Below are positions 1 to 7,595 of a stretch of 32,430 bases of DNA, one piece after another (positions within the stretch are counted from its first letter, which is position 1; each line of letters opens with the position of its first letter). Origin of the DNA: Trueperaceae bacterium (lineage in GTDB: Bacteria; Deinococcota; Deinococci; Deinococcales; Trueperaceae); NCBI GenBank assembly GCA_013697735.1, contig JACCWH010000036.1:1-32430 (forward strand), given 5' to 3'. Made by a program: the position numbers and the translations under genes. Below the pieces are notes generated by a model, which was not told the origin of the DNA, did no database searches, and saw only the letters and a program-made list of their open reading frames with translations.

Positions 1-359
1 GGGCGCGCTTCCACCCCCATCCGGCGCTGCGCCTCGGTCGCCCCGGACCGCTGAACGCGCTCGAGCGCGACGCTGACTTCCCGGCGCGCGACGCCGTCGC
101 GGCGCTGGTCGCGTCGCTCGAGGGCCCGCTCGACACGGCGTTCGAGGCGACCGGACGGCTCGCCGACGTGTGGGAGCCGAACGACGATCTGGTCCCCGGC
201 CTCCTGCGCGAGCACGCTCGCGAGCGGGGCTACGGGGTCTACGTTCGCGCCGACGCTGCGATCGAGGCCGCAACGGCAGCGTTGGCGGGATACGCCCACC
301 GTGCCCTCACGCTGAAGCGGCTGACGCTCGCGCTCCGCGACGTCTGGTCCGTAGGCTAG
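1..359 (+). CDS. C-terminal part of an unidentified protein, possibly DNA polymerase III delta-prime
   Basis: The gene is cut by the left window edge. The reading frame is open from base 3 and ends in TAG at 357-359, giving about 118 residues. The tail is helical and Ala/Leu/Arg rich, with a short GRPG stretch near its start (around residue 13 of the visible part) and an amphipathic last helix. That pattern resembles the collar domain and sensor-2 region of the clamp-loader subunit delta-prime (HolB). In Firmicutes holB lies beside ricT, the next gene here, although here ricT is convergent rather than co-directional. No catalytic motif is visible, so the HolB idea is only a hint. The gap to the ricT stop is 13 bases, with no clear terminator. 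Confidence 0.6.
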   Translation, partial: ARFHPHPALRLGRPGPLNALERDADFPARDAVAALVASLEGPLDTAFEATGRLADVWEPNDDLVPGLLREHARERGYGVYVRADAAIEAATAALAGYAHRALTLKRLTLALRDVWSVG

Positions 360-372
360 TCGATCTCCGTAC

Positions 373-1173
373 TCAGCCGCCGCCGTGCAGGCGGCGTACC
401 TCGGAGGCGGGGAACTCGTGGTGCGAGCCCTCGTCGGTTCGCAGATCGACGCGCTGCGAGAGTGCGTTGAGCTTGACCACGCGACCGCAGATCCCCGACG
501 CCTCGTGGCACGCCTTGGTGCCCTTCTTCGGCATGCCCTTGAGGAGCTCGCGGTACATCTCGTGCTCGTACTGCAAGCAGCACATGAGACGGCCACACGG
601 TCCGGTGATCTTCTCGGGATTGAGCGGCAGCTGCTGATCGCGCGCCATGCGGATCGACACGGCACTGAACGACTGCAACCACGTCGAGGAGCACGAGCCG
701 GTACCGCACACGCCCAGCGTACCGAGCATGCGCGCCTGGTCGCGCGGGCCCACGTTGACGAACTCGAGGCGCGCGCTCGTGTGCCGCATGACCTCCTGCG
801 CCATCACACGGAGCGGCGCCTGCCCCTCGGCGGTGTAGGAGACCACCAGCACGCTCTCGTCGAGCGTGAACTCCGAGGCGACGACCTTGATGTCGGCGCC
901 GGCCTGGCGTGATCGTGCTCGCAGGAGCCAGGTGAGGTCTTCGGCTCGCCCCTTGAGGCGCTCGTAGGCGTCGATGTCATCGTGCTGCGCGTCGCGAACG
1001 TAATGGCCCGAAGGATGCCCCTCGGAGCGCAGTGCGGTGCGCACGATCGCGACCTCCAACCCGCGGCGCGTGGTGACGACGCAGCGCGTCCCGACCTCCG
1101 GCGGCGTGGGCGGAGCCTCGACGTAATGAAGCTTCGGTCCGTTGTCGAACTTCACGCCGATGCAATCGGGCAT
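373..1173 (-). CDS. ricT: RicT/YaaT-like PSP1 domain protein
   Basis: A 266-residue PSP1-family protein. In Bacillus subtilis RicT forms a complex with RicA and RicF that carries iron-sulfur clusters and promotes mRNA processing by RNase Y; that role is known of the family and inferred here. The conserved cysteines are visible: CGTGSC (C156, C161) and the family hallmark GPCGRLMCCLQYE (C193, C198, C199), plus C222 and C229. The start is the ATG at 1173, chosen because GAGGAG lies a few bases upstream. A longer open frame to 1467 runs antisense into rnhB and has random-looking composition, so it is rejected. It is the last gene of a kinase-rnhB-ricT unit, 13 bases after rnhB. RicA and RicF partners are not in the window. 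Confidence 0.9.
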   Translation of the reverse strand: MPDCIGVKFDNGPKLHYVEAPPTPPEVGTRCVVTTRRGLEVAIVRTALRSEGHPSGHYVRDAQHDDIDAYERLKGRAEDLTWLLRARSRQAGADIKVVASEFTLDESVLVVSYTAEGQAPLRVMAQEVMRHTSARLEFVNVGPRDQARMLGTLGVCGTGSCSSTWLQSFSAVSIRMARDQQLPLNPEKITGPCGRLMCCLQYEHEMYRELLKGMPKKGTKACHEASGICGRVVKLNALSQRVDLRTDEGSHHEFPASEVRRLHGGG

Positions 1174-1186
1174 GTGGGTCTCCTCG

Positions 1187-1861
1187 TCAGGCGTCGTGTC
1201 CGGGGCGAGTGCCGCCGACCGGACGGAAGGTGATGCGATGCCAGGGGCAGGGTCCCTGGCGGCCGAGCGCTTCGAGGTGTACGGGAGCACCGTACCCCTT
1301 GTTCCGCTCGAAGCCGTATCCGGGCCAGCGTACCGCCGCGCGGCGCATGAGTGCGTCGCGATGGGTCTTGGCCACGAGGCTCGCGGCTGCGACCTGGAGC
1401 GAACGGCCATCCGCGCGCGGCGGGCACCGTTGCGCCGCCGGGCCACCCCAGGACGCCAGGCGCTCACGATCGAGGGGAAGGTAGTCGGTGACGATCGCGT
1501 CGGGGCGCAGGCCGAGGGCCCGTAGGGCGCGCTCGGCGGCGAGCTTCGTGGCCGCGAGCACGTTGACGCGGTCGACTTCGGCGGCGCTCGCCTCCCCCAC
1601 GGCCCACGCGAGCGCGCAGGAGCGCACGAGCTCGGCGAGACGCTCCCGCTCCGGCACGCCGACGGTCTTGGAGTCGACGAATGGGTGACGCGTGACCGGG
1701 AGGACGACCGCCGCAGCCACGACGGGGCCCGCGAGTGCGCCCCGCCCGGCCTCGTCGACTCCGGCGACCACGTGATAGCCGAGACCCCAGAGTTCCGCCT
1801 CGAGGCTCCAATCCGGTGGCGTGTGGCTGCTCGTCGGTGCGTCCGCCTCGAAGGTCGCCAT
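1187..1861 (-). CDS. rnhB: ribonuclease HII
   Basis: RNase HII removes ribonucleotides from DNA and the RNA strand of RNA-DNA hybrids. With the ATG at 1861 the protein has 224 residues, about the family size. The signature GVDEAGRG gives catalytic Asp36 and Glu37. Further expected acidic residues lie in IVTDYLPLD and in AKTHRDAL. The C-terminal GYGAPVHLEALGRQGPCPWHR matches the conserved substrate-binding end. An in-frame GTG at 1924 would overlap the upstream kinase stop by eight bases and add 21 Arg/Pro-rich residues unlike the family, so 1861 is preferred. No good ribosome binding site is seen at either start, so translation may be coupled to the kinase gene. Confidence 0.93.
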   Translation of the reverse strand: MATFEADAPTSSHTPPDWSLEAELWGLGYHVVAGVDEAGRGALAGPVVAAAVVLPVTRHPFVDSKTVGVPERERLAELVRSCALAWAVGEASAAEVDRVNVLAATKLAAERALRALGLRPDAIVTDYLPLDRERLASWGGPAAQRCPPRADGRSLQVAAASLVAKTHRDALMRRAAVRWPGYGFERNKGYGAPVHLEALGRQGPCPWHRITFRPVGGTRPGHDA

Positions 1862-1916
1862 GACTGGTGGCGCGGACCCGCCCAGGCGCAGGGGGGGCGT
1901 GCCCCGCCGGGTGCGC

Positions 1917-3098
1917 TCAGCCACTCGCCACCACGACGTCGGACTCCGTCACCGCAGCGCTGACGTCGACCGGTATCGTGAAGTAGAACGTGCTGCCGCG
2001 CCCTACCTTCGATTCCACCCAGATCCGGCCGCCGTGCTTCTCGACCGCGAGCTTGCAGAAGGTCAATCCCATGCCCGTGTCGTAGCGATCGTGGACGGTG
2101 TGCCGTGACTGCTCGAAGGCGTTGAAGATGCGCTTCTGATCGGCCTCCGGGATCCCTTCGCCGTCGTCACGCACGGACAGGACGAAGGCGTCGTCCTGGC
2201 GCCAGGCACGGAAGTCGATGTAGCCGCCGCGCCGCGTGTGCTTGATCGCGTTCGACATGAGGTTCGCGAGGATGCGCCGCATCAGACTCGGATCGGCGAG
2301 GATCTCCTCGGCCTCGGGGCGCACGAGGAAGCCGAAGTGCCGATCACGCGGCCCCCCGGAGACGTCGCCGAGCGACTCCTTGGCGAGCTCGCTGAGGCTG
2401 GCGATCGCCTGCGGCGCGTAGGGCATGTGCCCTTCCTTCATGCGCCGGACGTCGAGGATGTTCGCGGCCAGGTTGAGCAGGTGCTGTGATTCGCTCCGCG
2501 CGAGACTCAAGAGTTCGTCGAGGCCGGCGTCGTCGGCGCCGGAGTCCTTGAGCATCTCGAGGCTGTGGTCGAGCAGACCCATGACGCTCGAGATGGGGCT
2601 CTTGAGGTCGTGGACGAGCATGTGGATGAGGTCGTCCTTCACCCGCTCGGATTCCTTGTACGCCTGCTCGAAGCGACGCGACCCCTCGAGCGCCGAACGC
2701 AGCGTGCGCTCGACCTGGCGGCGATCGAGGAGCCGACGGAGGTAGGCCTGGACCACTGCGGGCTTCGTCGGGAGCGTGAGGTAGGCATCGACACCCTGCT
2801 CGAGGACGCTTGCGGCGACGTCGGCCGAGTCGGGACCGAGGTAGATGAACGGTACGTCGGCGAGCGAGGCCCGGCGCCGCAGGAGCGGCACGAGGTCGAG
2901 CTGCGGGACCTTCGCCACGAGGGCGTGCTCGAGCACGAGGGCCTCGGGGACGGATCCGCGCGTGTGGTAGAGGAGCGCCTCGACGTCGGCGAAGATCTCC
3001 ACCTCGAGCGCGAGACCCTGCACCGCACCCGACAACCCCCTACCGCGCTCCTCGGTGGCCATCGCGATCAAGACGTACGGCGCTCGTGCCTCAGGCAT
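1917..3098 (-). CDS. cytosolic sensor histidine kinase with degenerate receiver domain
   Basis: A 393-residue kinase without membrane segments. Residues about 8-125 have a receiver-like alternating fold pattern, but the acidic pair of strand 1 is missing, the phospho-acceptor position is Glu57 (VLEHAL), and the usual Lys before Pro is Leu (LTLP). A coiled-coil linker follows. HisKA has the acceptor His163 in HDLKSP. The ATPase domain shows the N box (Asn279, Asn283), DDGEGIP (about 311-317), the FEQS segment and DTGMGL. The start is the ATG at 3098 because TATGAT lies seven bases upstream, the geometry of other leaderless genes here; ATGs at 3110 and 3107 are less likely. No cognate regulator lies next to it. 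It heads the unit with rnhB and ricT and is divergent from the VWA gene. Confidence 0.9.
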   Translation of the reverse strand: MPEARAPYVLIAMATEERGRGLSGAVQGLALEVEIFADVEALLYHTRGSVPEALVLEHALVAKVPQLDLVPLLRRRASLADVPFIYLGPDSADVAASVLEQGVDAYLTLPTKPAVVQAYLRRLLDRRQVERTLRSALEGSRRFEQAYKESERVKDDLIHMLVHDLKSPISSVMGLLDHSLEMLKDSGADDAGLDELLSLARSESQHLLNLAANILDVRRMKEGHMPYAPQAIASLSELAKESLGDVSGGPRDRHFGFLVRPEAEEILADPSLMRRILANLMSNAIKHTRRGGYIDFRAWRQDDAFVLSVRDDGEGIPEADQKRIFNAFEQSRHTVHDRYDTGMGLTFCKLAVEKHGGRIWVESKVGRGSTFYFTIPVDVSAAVTESDVVVASG

Positions 3099-3105
3099 CG
3101 GGAGC

Positions 3106-3111
3106 ATCATA
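3106..3111 (-). promoter_or_regulatory. -10 box of the kinase gene, leaderless type
   Basis: TATGAT on the minus strand, then seven bases (GCTCCCG), then the ATG at 3098. No TTGACA-like -35 box is recognisable. The same string with the same spacing recurs before the mini-ORF at 10503. Confidence 0.6.
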
Positions 3112-3210
3112 GCAGCAGCCCTGGTGGTGCCGAAGCGAAGAATGGCGCGTCGGGGTGCGATCCCGCGCGCTTCGAGTCGCCGGGCGAACCGAACACGAAC
3201 CGTGGCGCGG

Positions 3211-3216
3211 TAGCCT
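3211..3216 (+). promoter_or_regulatory. -10 box of the VWA gene, leaderless type
   Basis: TAGCCT lies five bases before the ATG at 3222, and no Shine-Dalgarno sequence is present. The context GGTAGCNTGACGC followed by the start codon is almost identical to that at 30101-30113, before the FAD oxidoreductase. Confidence 0.6.
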
Positions 3217-3221
3217 GACGC

Positions 3222-5699
3222 ATGGCGTTCGTCGCTGCTACCTTCGCGTTCCCATGGGCGCTGCTGCTGCTCGGTGCGCTGCCGCTGCTGCCGCGTGGGC
3301 GATCGCGCCCGTGGCGCTTGGTGGTGCTCGGCCTGCTCGTGGTCGCGCTCGCGCAACCTCAGCTGCCGCGCCCCAGCGAGGACCTCGTCGTGGCGCTCGA
3401 CGTGTCCGAGAGCGTCGGCGACGCAGCGCAGCGGGCGTCGGGCAAGCTCGCCACCGCATCGTGGGGGGCCGCGCCGCGGTTCATGGCCTTCGGGGGCGAC
3501 GCGGCGTTCGTGCCCGACCCGCGCAGCGAGCCCCCGGCATTCCTCGACCGCTCGAAGACCGACATGGCGCGTGCGCTGCAGGTGGCCGCCGCCGAAGCAC
3601 CGAGCCGCATCCTCCTCGTGAGCGACGGCGTCGCCTCGCGCGGTGACGCACTCGCGGCAGCGCCCGGCCTACCGGTCGACGTCCACTACGTCCCACCACG
3701 GCCGAACGCTCGTCTCACGGCGCTCCTCGTACCCGATGGGGCGGCTCCCTTCGAGACGCTCGAGGCCGTGGCGGTGGTCGAACTCGACCGCGCCGCCGAG
3801 GTCGTACTGCGCCCGTCCGTCGACGGCACGAGCAGCGCGACGCTCACGCGCGACCTCCCGGCCGGGCGCCACGCGATCGCGTTCCGGGTCGTCGCCGGGG
3901 AGGCGGGGACGCTCAGGGTCGAAGCGACCATGGAGGTCGATTACGACCAACCGACCGCCGACGACCGTCAGGCGACCGAGGTCTCGGTCACGGAGGAGGT
4001 TCCCGTCCTCGTGATCGGCGATCCGGCGATGGCGAACGCCCTGCGCGCGCAGGGCCTCGACGTCGTCGAAGGGGGCCCCGAGGCGATCACGGGCCCCCTC
4101 GAGGCGAGCGCCGTGGTGCTCCGTTCGGGCGTCGGTGCCTTCTCGTCGGGGCAGCTCGAACTGCTCGCGAGGTACGTCGAATCGGGGGGCGGTCTGATGA
4201 TGACCGGTGGCCCCGAATCGTTCGGTCTCGGCGGCTGGTACCGGACACCGGTCGAGACGGTACTGCCGGTGTCGAGCGACGTGCGCACCGACGTGATGCT
4301 CCCGCAGGTCGCCATGGTCATCGTGCTCGACAAGTCGATGTCGATGGTCGCAGGCAACCCGTCGCGCATCGACCTCGCCAAGCAGGGGACGATCGACGTC
4401 ATCGATCTCGCCTACGAGCAGGATCTGCTCGGCCTCATCGTCTTCAGCGATCCGTCGCTCACGGAGTGGGTCTTCGGCCTGCGCCAGGCGACGGAGCGCG
4501 GCAAGCGCGAGATGTACGGGGCGACGCTCGACATCCAACCGCAAGGTGGCACGATCCTCCTCCCGGGCTACCGGATGGCGGTCGAGGCGCTCGACGGCGT
4601 CGACGCCTCGATCAAGCACATCGTGGTGCTGAGCGACGGCATCCTCTACGACGGCGCCGGCCCCTTCTCGAGCGGCCCCACGCCGAACTGGTTCGCGCTG
4701 GCGGCGGAGGCGCGCGCGCTGGGGATCACCACCTCCGCCATCGCCATCGGCGACGGCGCCGATTCCGATCAGCTCGGCCAGATCGCCCGCGGCGGCGGCG
4801 GACGCTTCTACGAGGCGCTCGACGTCACCACCTTGCCGCGCATCTTCACGAACGAGGCCCTCGCCACCACGCGCGACCTGCTGCGAGACGAGGTCACCGC
4901 CCCGACGGCGCGGCGGCACCCGCTCTCCAGCCTCTCCGGGACCACGCCGAGCGTCGACGCCTACGTGGCCACCACGCTCAAGCGCGAGGCGGAGGCGATC
5001 CTCGTGGGCCGTGACGACGAACCGATCCTCGCCGTCGGTCGGCAGGGACTCGGCCGCACCGCCGCCCTCACCACCGACCTGAACGCCTGGGGTGGCGACT
5101 TCGCCGCCTGGAGCGAGTTCCCGGGCCTGATCGGCACGGTGGTGCGCTGGCTGCAGGCTCGCCCGGCACAGTACTCCGTCACCACGCAACGCGCGGGGAA
5201 CGACCTCGAGGTCGTGGTCGACGCCGTGGTCGACGGCGCCTACGTCAACAACCTCGCCCTCACGACCCGCTTCCAAGGGCGATCGGTGGCCATGCGTCAG
5301 GTGGCGCCCGGACGGTACGCCGCGACGCTCGAGGTCGACGGCTCCGGGGGCACGCTCATCGTGGCCGACGGCCAGGAGGTGGTAGCGCGACGCAGCGTGG
5401 CGACGCCCGATCCCGAGTTCGCGCCGCTCGACGGCGCGGCGGCACTCGCCGCGCTCGCCGAACGCACCGGCGGCGAGGTCGTCGCCGATCTCGCCACCTA
5501 CCGCCCCCCTGCCGCCGCGCGCGCCACGCCGATGTGGGCGTGGCCGGCTGCCCTCGCCCTCGTCCTCTTCCTCGCCGAGCTGGTGTGGCGACGCCTCGGA
5601 CGCGACCGGAGCGACCCCCTGCCGCGTCGCCCGCGCGCGACGCTCACCCCTCGTCGGGCTCGGCTTCGACTGTCGGCGCGTCGAACTCCACCTTCGTGA
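3222..5699 (+). CDS. membrane-anchored von Willebrand factor A domain protein
   Basis: An 825-residue envelope protein. The N-terminus has two hydrophobic helices (about 8-24 and 32-46), as in BatA/aerotolerance-type proteins. A first VWA-like segment follows, with DVSES (D60, S62, S64). Around residues 265-350 lies a glutamine-amidotransferase-like domain without catalytic residues (GGLMMTGGPESFG). A second VWA domain carries the metal-ion site DKSMS (D370, S372, S374). A last membrane helix is at about 771-790, followed by a basic tail. The family is thought to bind ligands or partners through the metal site; the actual role is unknown. No MoxR ATPase or other Bat gene is adjacent. Its last 56 bases overlap the 3' end of truD on the other strand. 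Confidence 0.88.
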   Translation: MAFVAATFAFPWALLLLGALPLLPRGRSRPWRLVVLGLLVVALAQPQLPRPSEDLVVALDVSESVGDAAQRASGKLATASWGAAPRFMAFGGDAAFVPDPRSEPPAFLDRSKTDMARALQVAAAEAPSRILLVSDGVASRGDALAAAPGLPVDVHYVPPRPNARLTALLVPDGAAPFETLEAVAVVELDRAAEVVLRPSVDGTSSATLTRDLPAGRHAIAFRVVAGEAGTLRVEATMEVDYDQPTADDRQATEVSVTEEVPVLVIGDPAMANALRAQGLDVVEGGPEAITGPLEASAVVLRSGVGAFSSGQLELLARYVESGGGLMMTGGPESFGLGGWYRTPVETVLPVSSDVRTDVMLPQVAMVIVLDKSMSMVAGNPSRIDLAKQGTIDVIDLAYEQDLLGLIVFSDPSLTEWVFGLRQATERGKREMYGATLDIQPQGGTILLPGYRMAVEALDGVDASIKHIVVLSDGILYDGAGPFSSGPTPNWFALAAEARALGITTSAIAIGDGADSDQLGQIARGGGGRFYEALDVTTLPRIFTNEALATTRDLLRDEVTAPTARRHPLSSLSGTTPSVDAYVATTLKREAEAILVGRDDEPILAVGRQGLGRTAALTTDLNAWGGDFAAWSEFPGLIGTVVRWLQARPAQYSVTTQRAGNDLEVVVDAVVDGAYVNNLALTTRFQGRSVAMRQVAPGRYAATLEVDGSGGTLIVADGQEVVARRSVATPDPEFAPLDGAAALAALAERTGGEVVADLATYRPPAAARATPMWAWPAALALVLFLAELVWRRLGRDRSDPLPRRPRATLTPRRARLRLSARRTPPS

Positions 5700-6840
5700 T
5701 CTCACGCACCAAAGTGGTGGCGTAGCTCCCCCTCGGGAGGTCGAACGTGATCCGCAACGCGTCGCGCTCGTCGGCGACGGAGACGTCGAGCGCCACCAAC
5801 CGGCTCATGCGTCGGTCGCCGCGCCGGCCGGCGTTCGCGAGCCGCTTGGCACCGCCACCCTCGCCGCGCCCGGCGAGGTCCTCCCAGGTGAGGCCGAAGC
5901 GCTCCAGGGCGCGCCGCTCCCGCTCGCCGGCCTCGTCCTTCGACGGGCGCACACGCGATCCATGGAGAGGGATGGTTGCAGAGACGGCGAGCGCGGCGGC
6001 GCGGGGAGCCTCCGCCGCGACGTCTTCGACCTCGAAGGTGCCGCCGGTGTCGTGCTTTCGCGCCCAATCCCCACGGAGCAGCGTTCCGAACGTGCCGTCG
6101 CGTACCCGTTCCGCCAGCAGCGCGTTGAAGAGCTGCGACTGCAACGCCCCCACGAAGAAGCGCGTCAGCATCCGTCCCCCCGGCACCCGAACCCCGCGGA
6201 CCGCGAGTGCTCCGTCGACGGCGTTGCGACCGAAGCGGCCGAAGCGCTGCGGCCCGAAGTAGTTCGGAATCCCGCGCCCGGCAACGGCGGCGAGCGCCGC
6301 CTCGGCGCGCGCCCGGGCGTCGCCCACCGTGCCCCGTATTACGATCGTGAAGCGGTTGCCCCGAAGGTGACCGATGCCGAGTTTGTTGCGGTGTCGACTC
6401 TCCTCGAGCACGCGGACCCCTGCCACGGCGTCGAGCGCTTCCGCCGCGCCTTCGAAGCGGCGCGGCACGCTCAGCCACTGCTCCGTCCGGGCGTGCTTGT
6501 CCTTGAGCCCGGCTACGCCGATGCTCCGCTCGGGGATCCCCTCCGCCACCAGCGTGCGGACCAGGTCACGCGTGGTGAGGCCGACCTTCTCGACGCGGAG
6601 GTAGGTGTGGGAACCGCGCCCTTCGGGCAGGTAGAGCGGGATCTCGCGCACGTCGAAGTCGTCGGGTTCGTGCCGGAGCGTGCCCCCCGTGCCGGGGAGA
6701 TCGGCGCTCAGCGTCGGGAGCTCCGACCAGCTGAAGGTGAGCGCGTCCACGAGCGCCTCGTCGAGCGCCTCGTCGAGCGGCTCGTCACGCGACTCGTCGC
6801 CCGCTTCGCCGCCGGTTCGGCTCGCGGCGCCGGCGCTCAC
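5644..6840 (-). CDS. truD: tRNA pseudouridine synthase D
   Basis: TruD converts U13 of tRNAs to pseudouridine. The 398-residue protein shows the catalytic motif GLKDKHARTEQ, with the nucleophilic Asp in KD, and the family hallmark NYFGPQRFGRFG; the C-terminal part contains the TRUD insertion. The start is the GTG at 6840, whose GTGA overlaps the stop of the upstream LON-domain gene by four bases, indicating translational coupling. The longer open frame to 7092 runs inside that gene and is rejected. The first 35 residues are acidic and repetitive (Asp-Glu-x-Leu), encoded by a 12-base tandem repeat, and probably lie outside the fold. Confidence 0.93.
   Translation of the reverse strand: MSAGAASRTGGEAGDESRDEPLDEALDEALVDALTFSWSELPTLSADLPGTGGTLRHEPDDFDVREIPLYLPEGRGSHTYLRVEKVGLTTRDLVRTLVAEGIPERSIGVAGLKDKHARTEQWLSVPRRFEGAAEALDAVAGVRVLEESRHRNKLGIGHLRGNRFTIVIRGTVGDARARAEAALAAVAGRGIPNYFGPQRFGRFGRNAVDGALAVRGVRVPGGRMLTRFFVGALQSQLFNALLAERVRDGTFGTLLRGDWARKHDTGGTFEVEDVAAEAPRAAALAVSATIPLHGSRVRPSKDEAGERERRALERFGLTWEDLAGRGEGGGAKRLANAGRRGDRRMSRLVALDVSVADERDALRITFDLPRGSYATTLVREITKVEFDAPTVEAEPDEG
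6751..6798 (-). repeat. 12-base tandem repeat within truD
   Basis: Four copies of gagcgcctcgtc on the plus strand: two exact (6751-6762, 6763-6774), then two diverged (6775-6786, 6787-6798). Translated on the minus strand they give an acidic Asp-Glu-rich segment near the TruD N-terminus. The repeat is in frame, so changes in copy number would not break the gene. Confidence 0.7.
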
Positions 6841-7490
6841 ACGTCGTGCTCGCTGGCGGGGCGATGGGCGGCGATCCGCTCCTCCATCAGCTTCTGCGCG
6901 AGCCGGAACCGTGCGCTGAGACTCGGCGCCTCGAGGAGCACCTGCCTCGATGCGCTCGGCACCCGCACGTTGGCACAGACGAACGACGCCTGGTAGAGCA
7001 GGTCCTCGGGGAGGTTCGCGTCGATCTGGTCCTGGGCGTCGAAGGCGTAGATCGCGCGTGCATAGCGACGGAACGAATCGAGCGCGTCCCACGCCACCAC
7101 GAGCTCCTCGTTCGGATCGTCACGCTGCAGGGGCGCCTCGCGGTAGTCGCTGAAGTAGAGGGCTCGGGTCGATCCGTCGCGCTCGGGGACGTCCTCGGCG
7201 TGCACGATCTGCACCGCGACGCGCTCCTGGCCGTGCGCGAGGAGTTCGAACGTACCGTCCACGTTCTCGGAGAGTTGCAGCACGTCCATGACGGTACCGA
7301 CGCGGTGTATGGGGGGCGCGGCGCCGTCGGCAACGCCCTCGTGTGGCCGGGCGAGCACGAGGATGAAGCGCTTCGGGTCGTGCTCGAGCATCCACTTGAC
7401 CATGCGACGATAGCGCGCCTCGAAGATGAAGAGCGGCACCGTCATGCCCGGAAAGGCGACGACGTCGAGCGGGAAGACCGGCAACTGCAT
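6837..7490 (-). CDS. LON substrate-binding domain protein
   Basis: A 217-residue protein made only of the LON N-terminal (PUA-like, substrate-binding) domain. It opens with the typical LPVFPLDVVAFPGMTVPLFIFE and contains FELLAHGQERV; there is no AAA+ ATPase or Ser-Lys protease part. Such stand-alone proteins are common in bacteria and their role is poorly known; the N-domain of Lon binds unfolded substrates. The start is the ATG at 7490, six bases after a TAGCGT box and without a Shine-Dalgarno sequence, so it is probably leaderless. It is the first gene of a two-gene unit with truD. Confidence 0.92.
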   Translation of the reverse strand: MQLPVFPLDVVAFPGMTVPLFIFEARYRRMVKWMLEHDPKRFILVLARPHEGVADGAAPPIHRVGTVMDVLQLSENVDGTFELLAHGQERVAVQIVHAEDVPERDGSTRALYFSDYREAPLQRDDPNEELVVAWDALDSFRRYARAIYAFDAQDQIDANLPEDLLYQASFVCANVRVPSASRQVLLEAPSLSARFRLAQKLMEERIAAHRPASEHDV

Positions 7491-7496
7491 GCCGTC

Positions 7497-7502
7497 ACGC
7501 TA
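7497..7502 (-). promoter_or_regulatory. -10 box of the LON-domain gene, leaderless type
   Basis: TAGCGT on the minus strand, six bases before the ATG at 7490. No Shine-Dalgarno sequence lies between. Confidence 0.55.
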
Positions 7503-7595
7503 CCAGTGCCGCGCCGCCGGGCGCTGCGACGCGCGACCCGATGTCGCCACCTGTTGGCTTCCCGGCGCGAGGGGCCTACGCGGTCTGACGGAGCG

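Noticed and set aside
3669-5705. 678-codon minus-strand open frame opposite the VWA gene
   Set aside because: Shadow frame with no recognisable motif; the plus-strand protein has clear domains.
6751-6798. CRISPR-like or regulatory repeat
   Set aside because: It is a short in-frame 12-base tandem repeat without spacers, inside truD.
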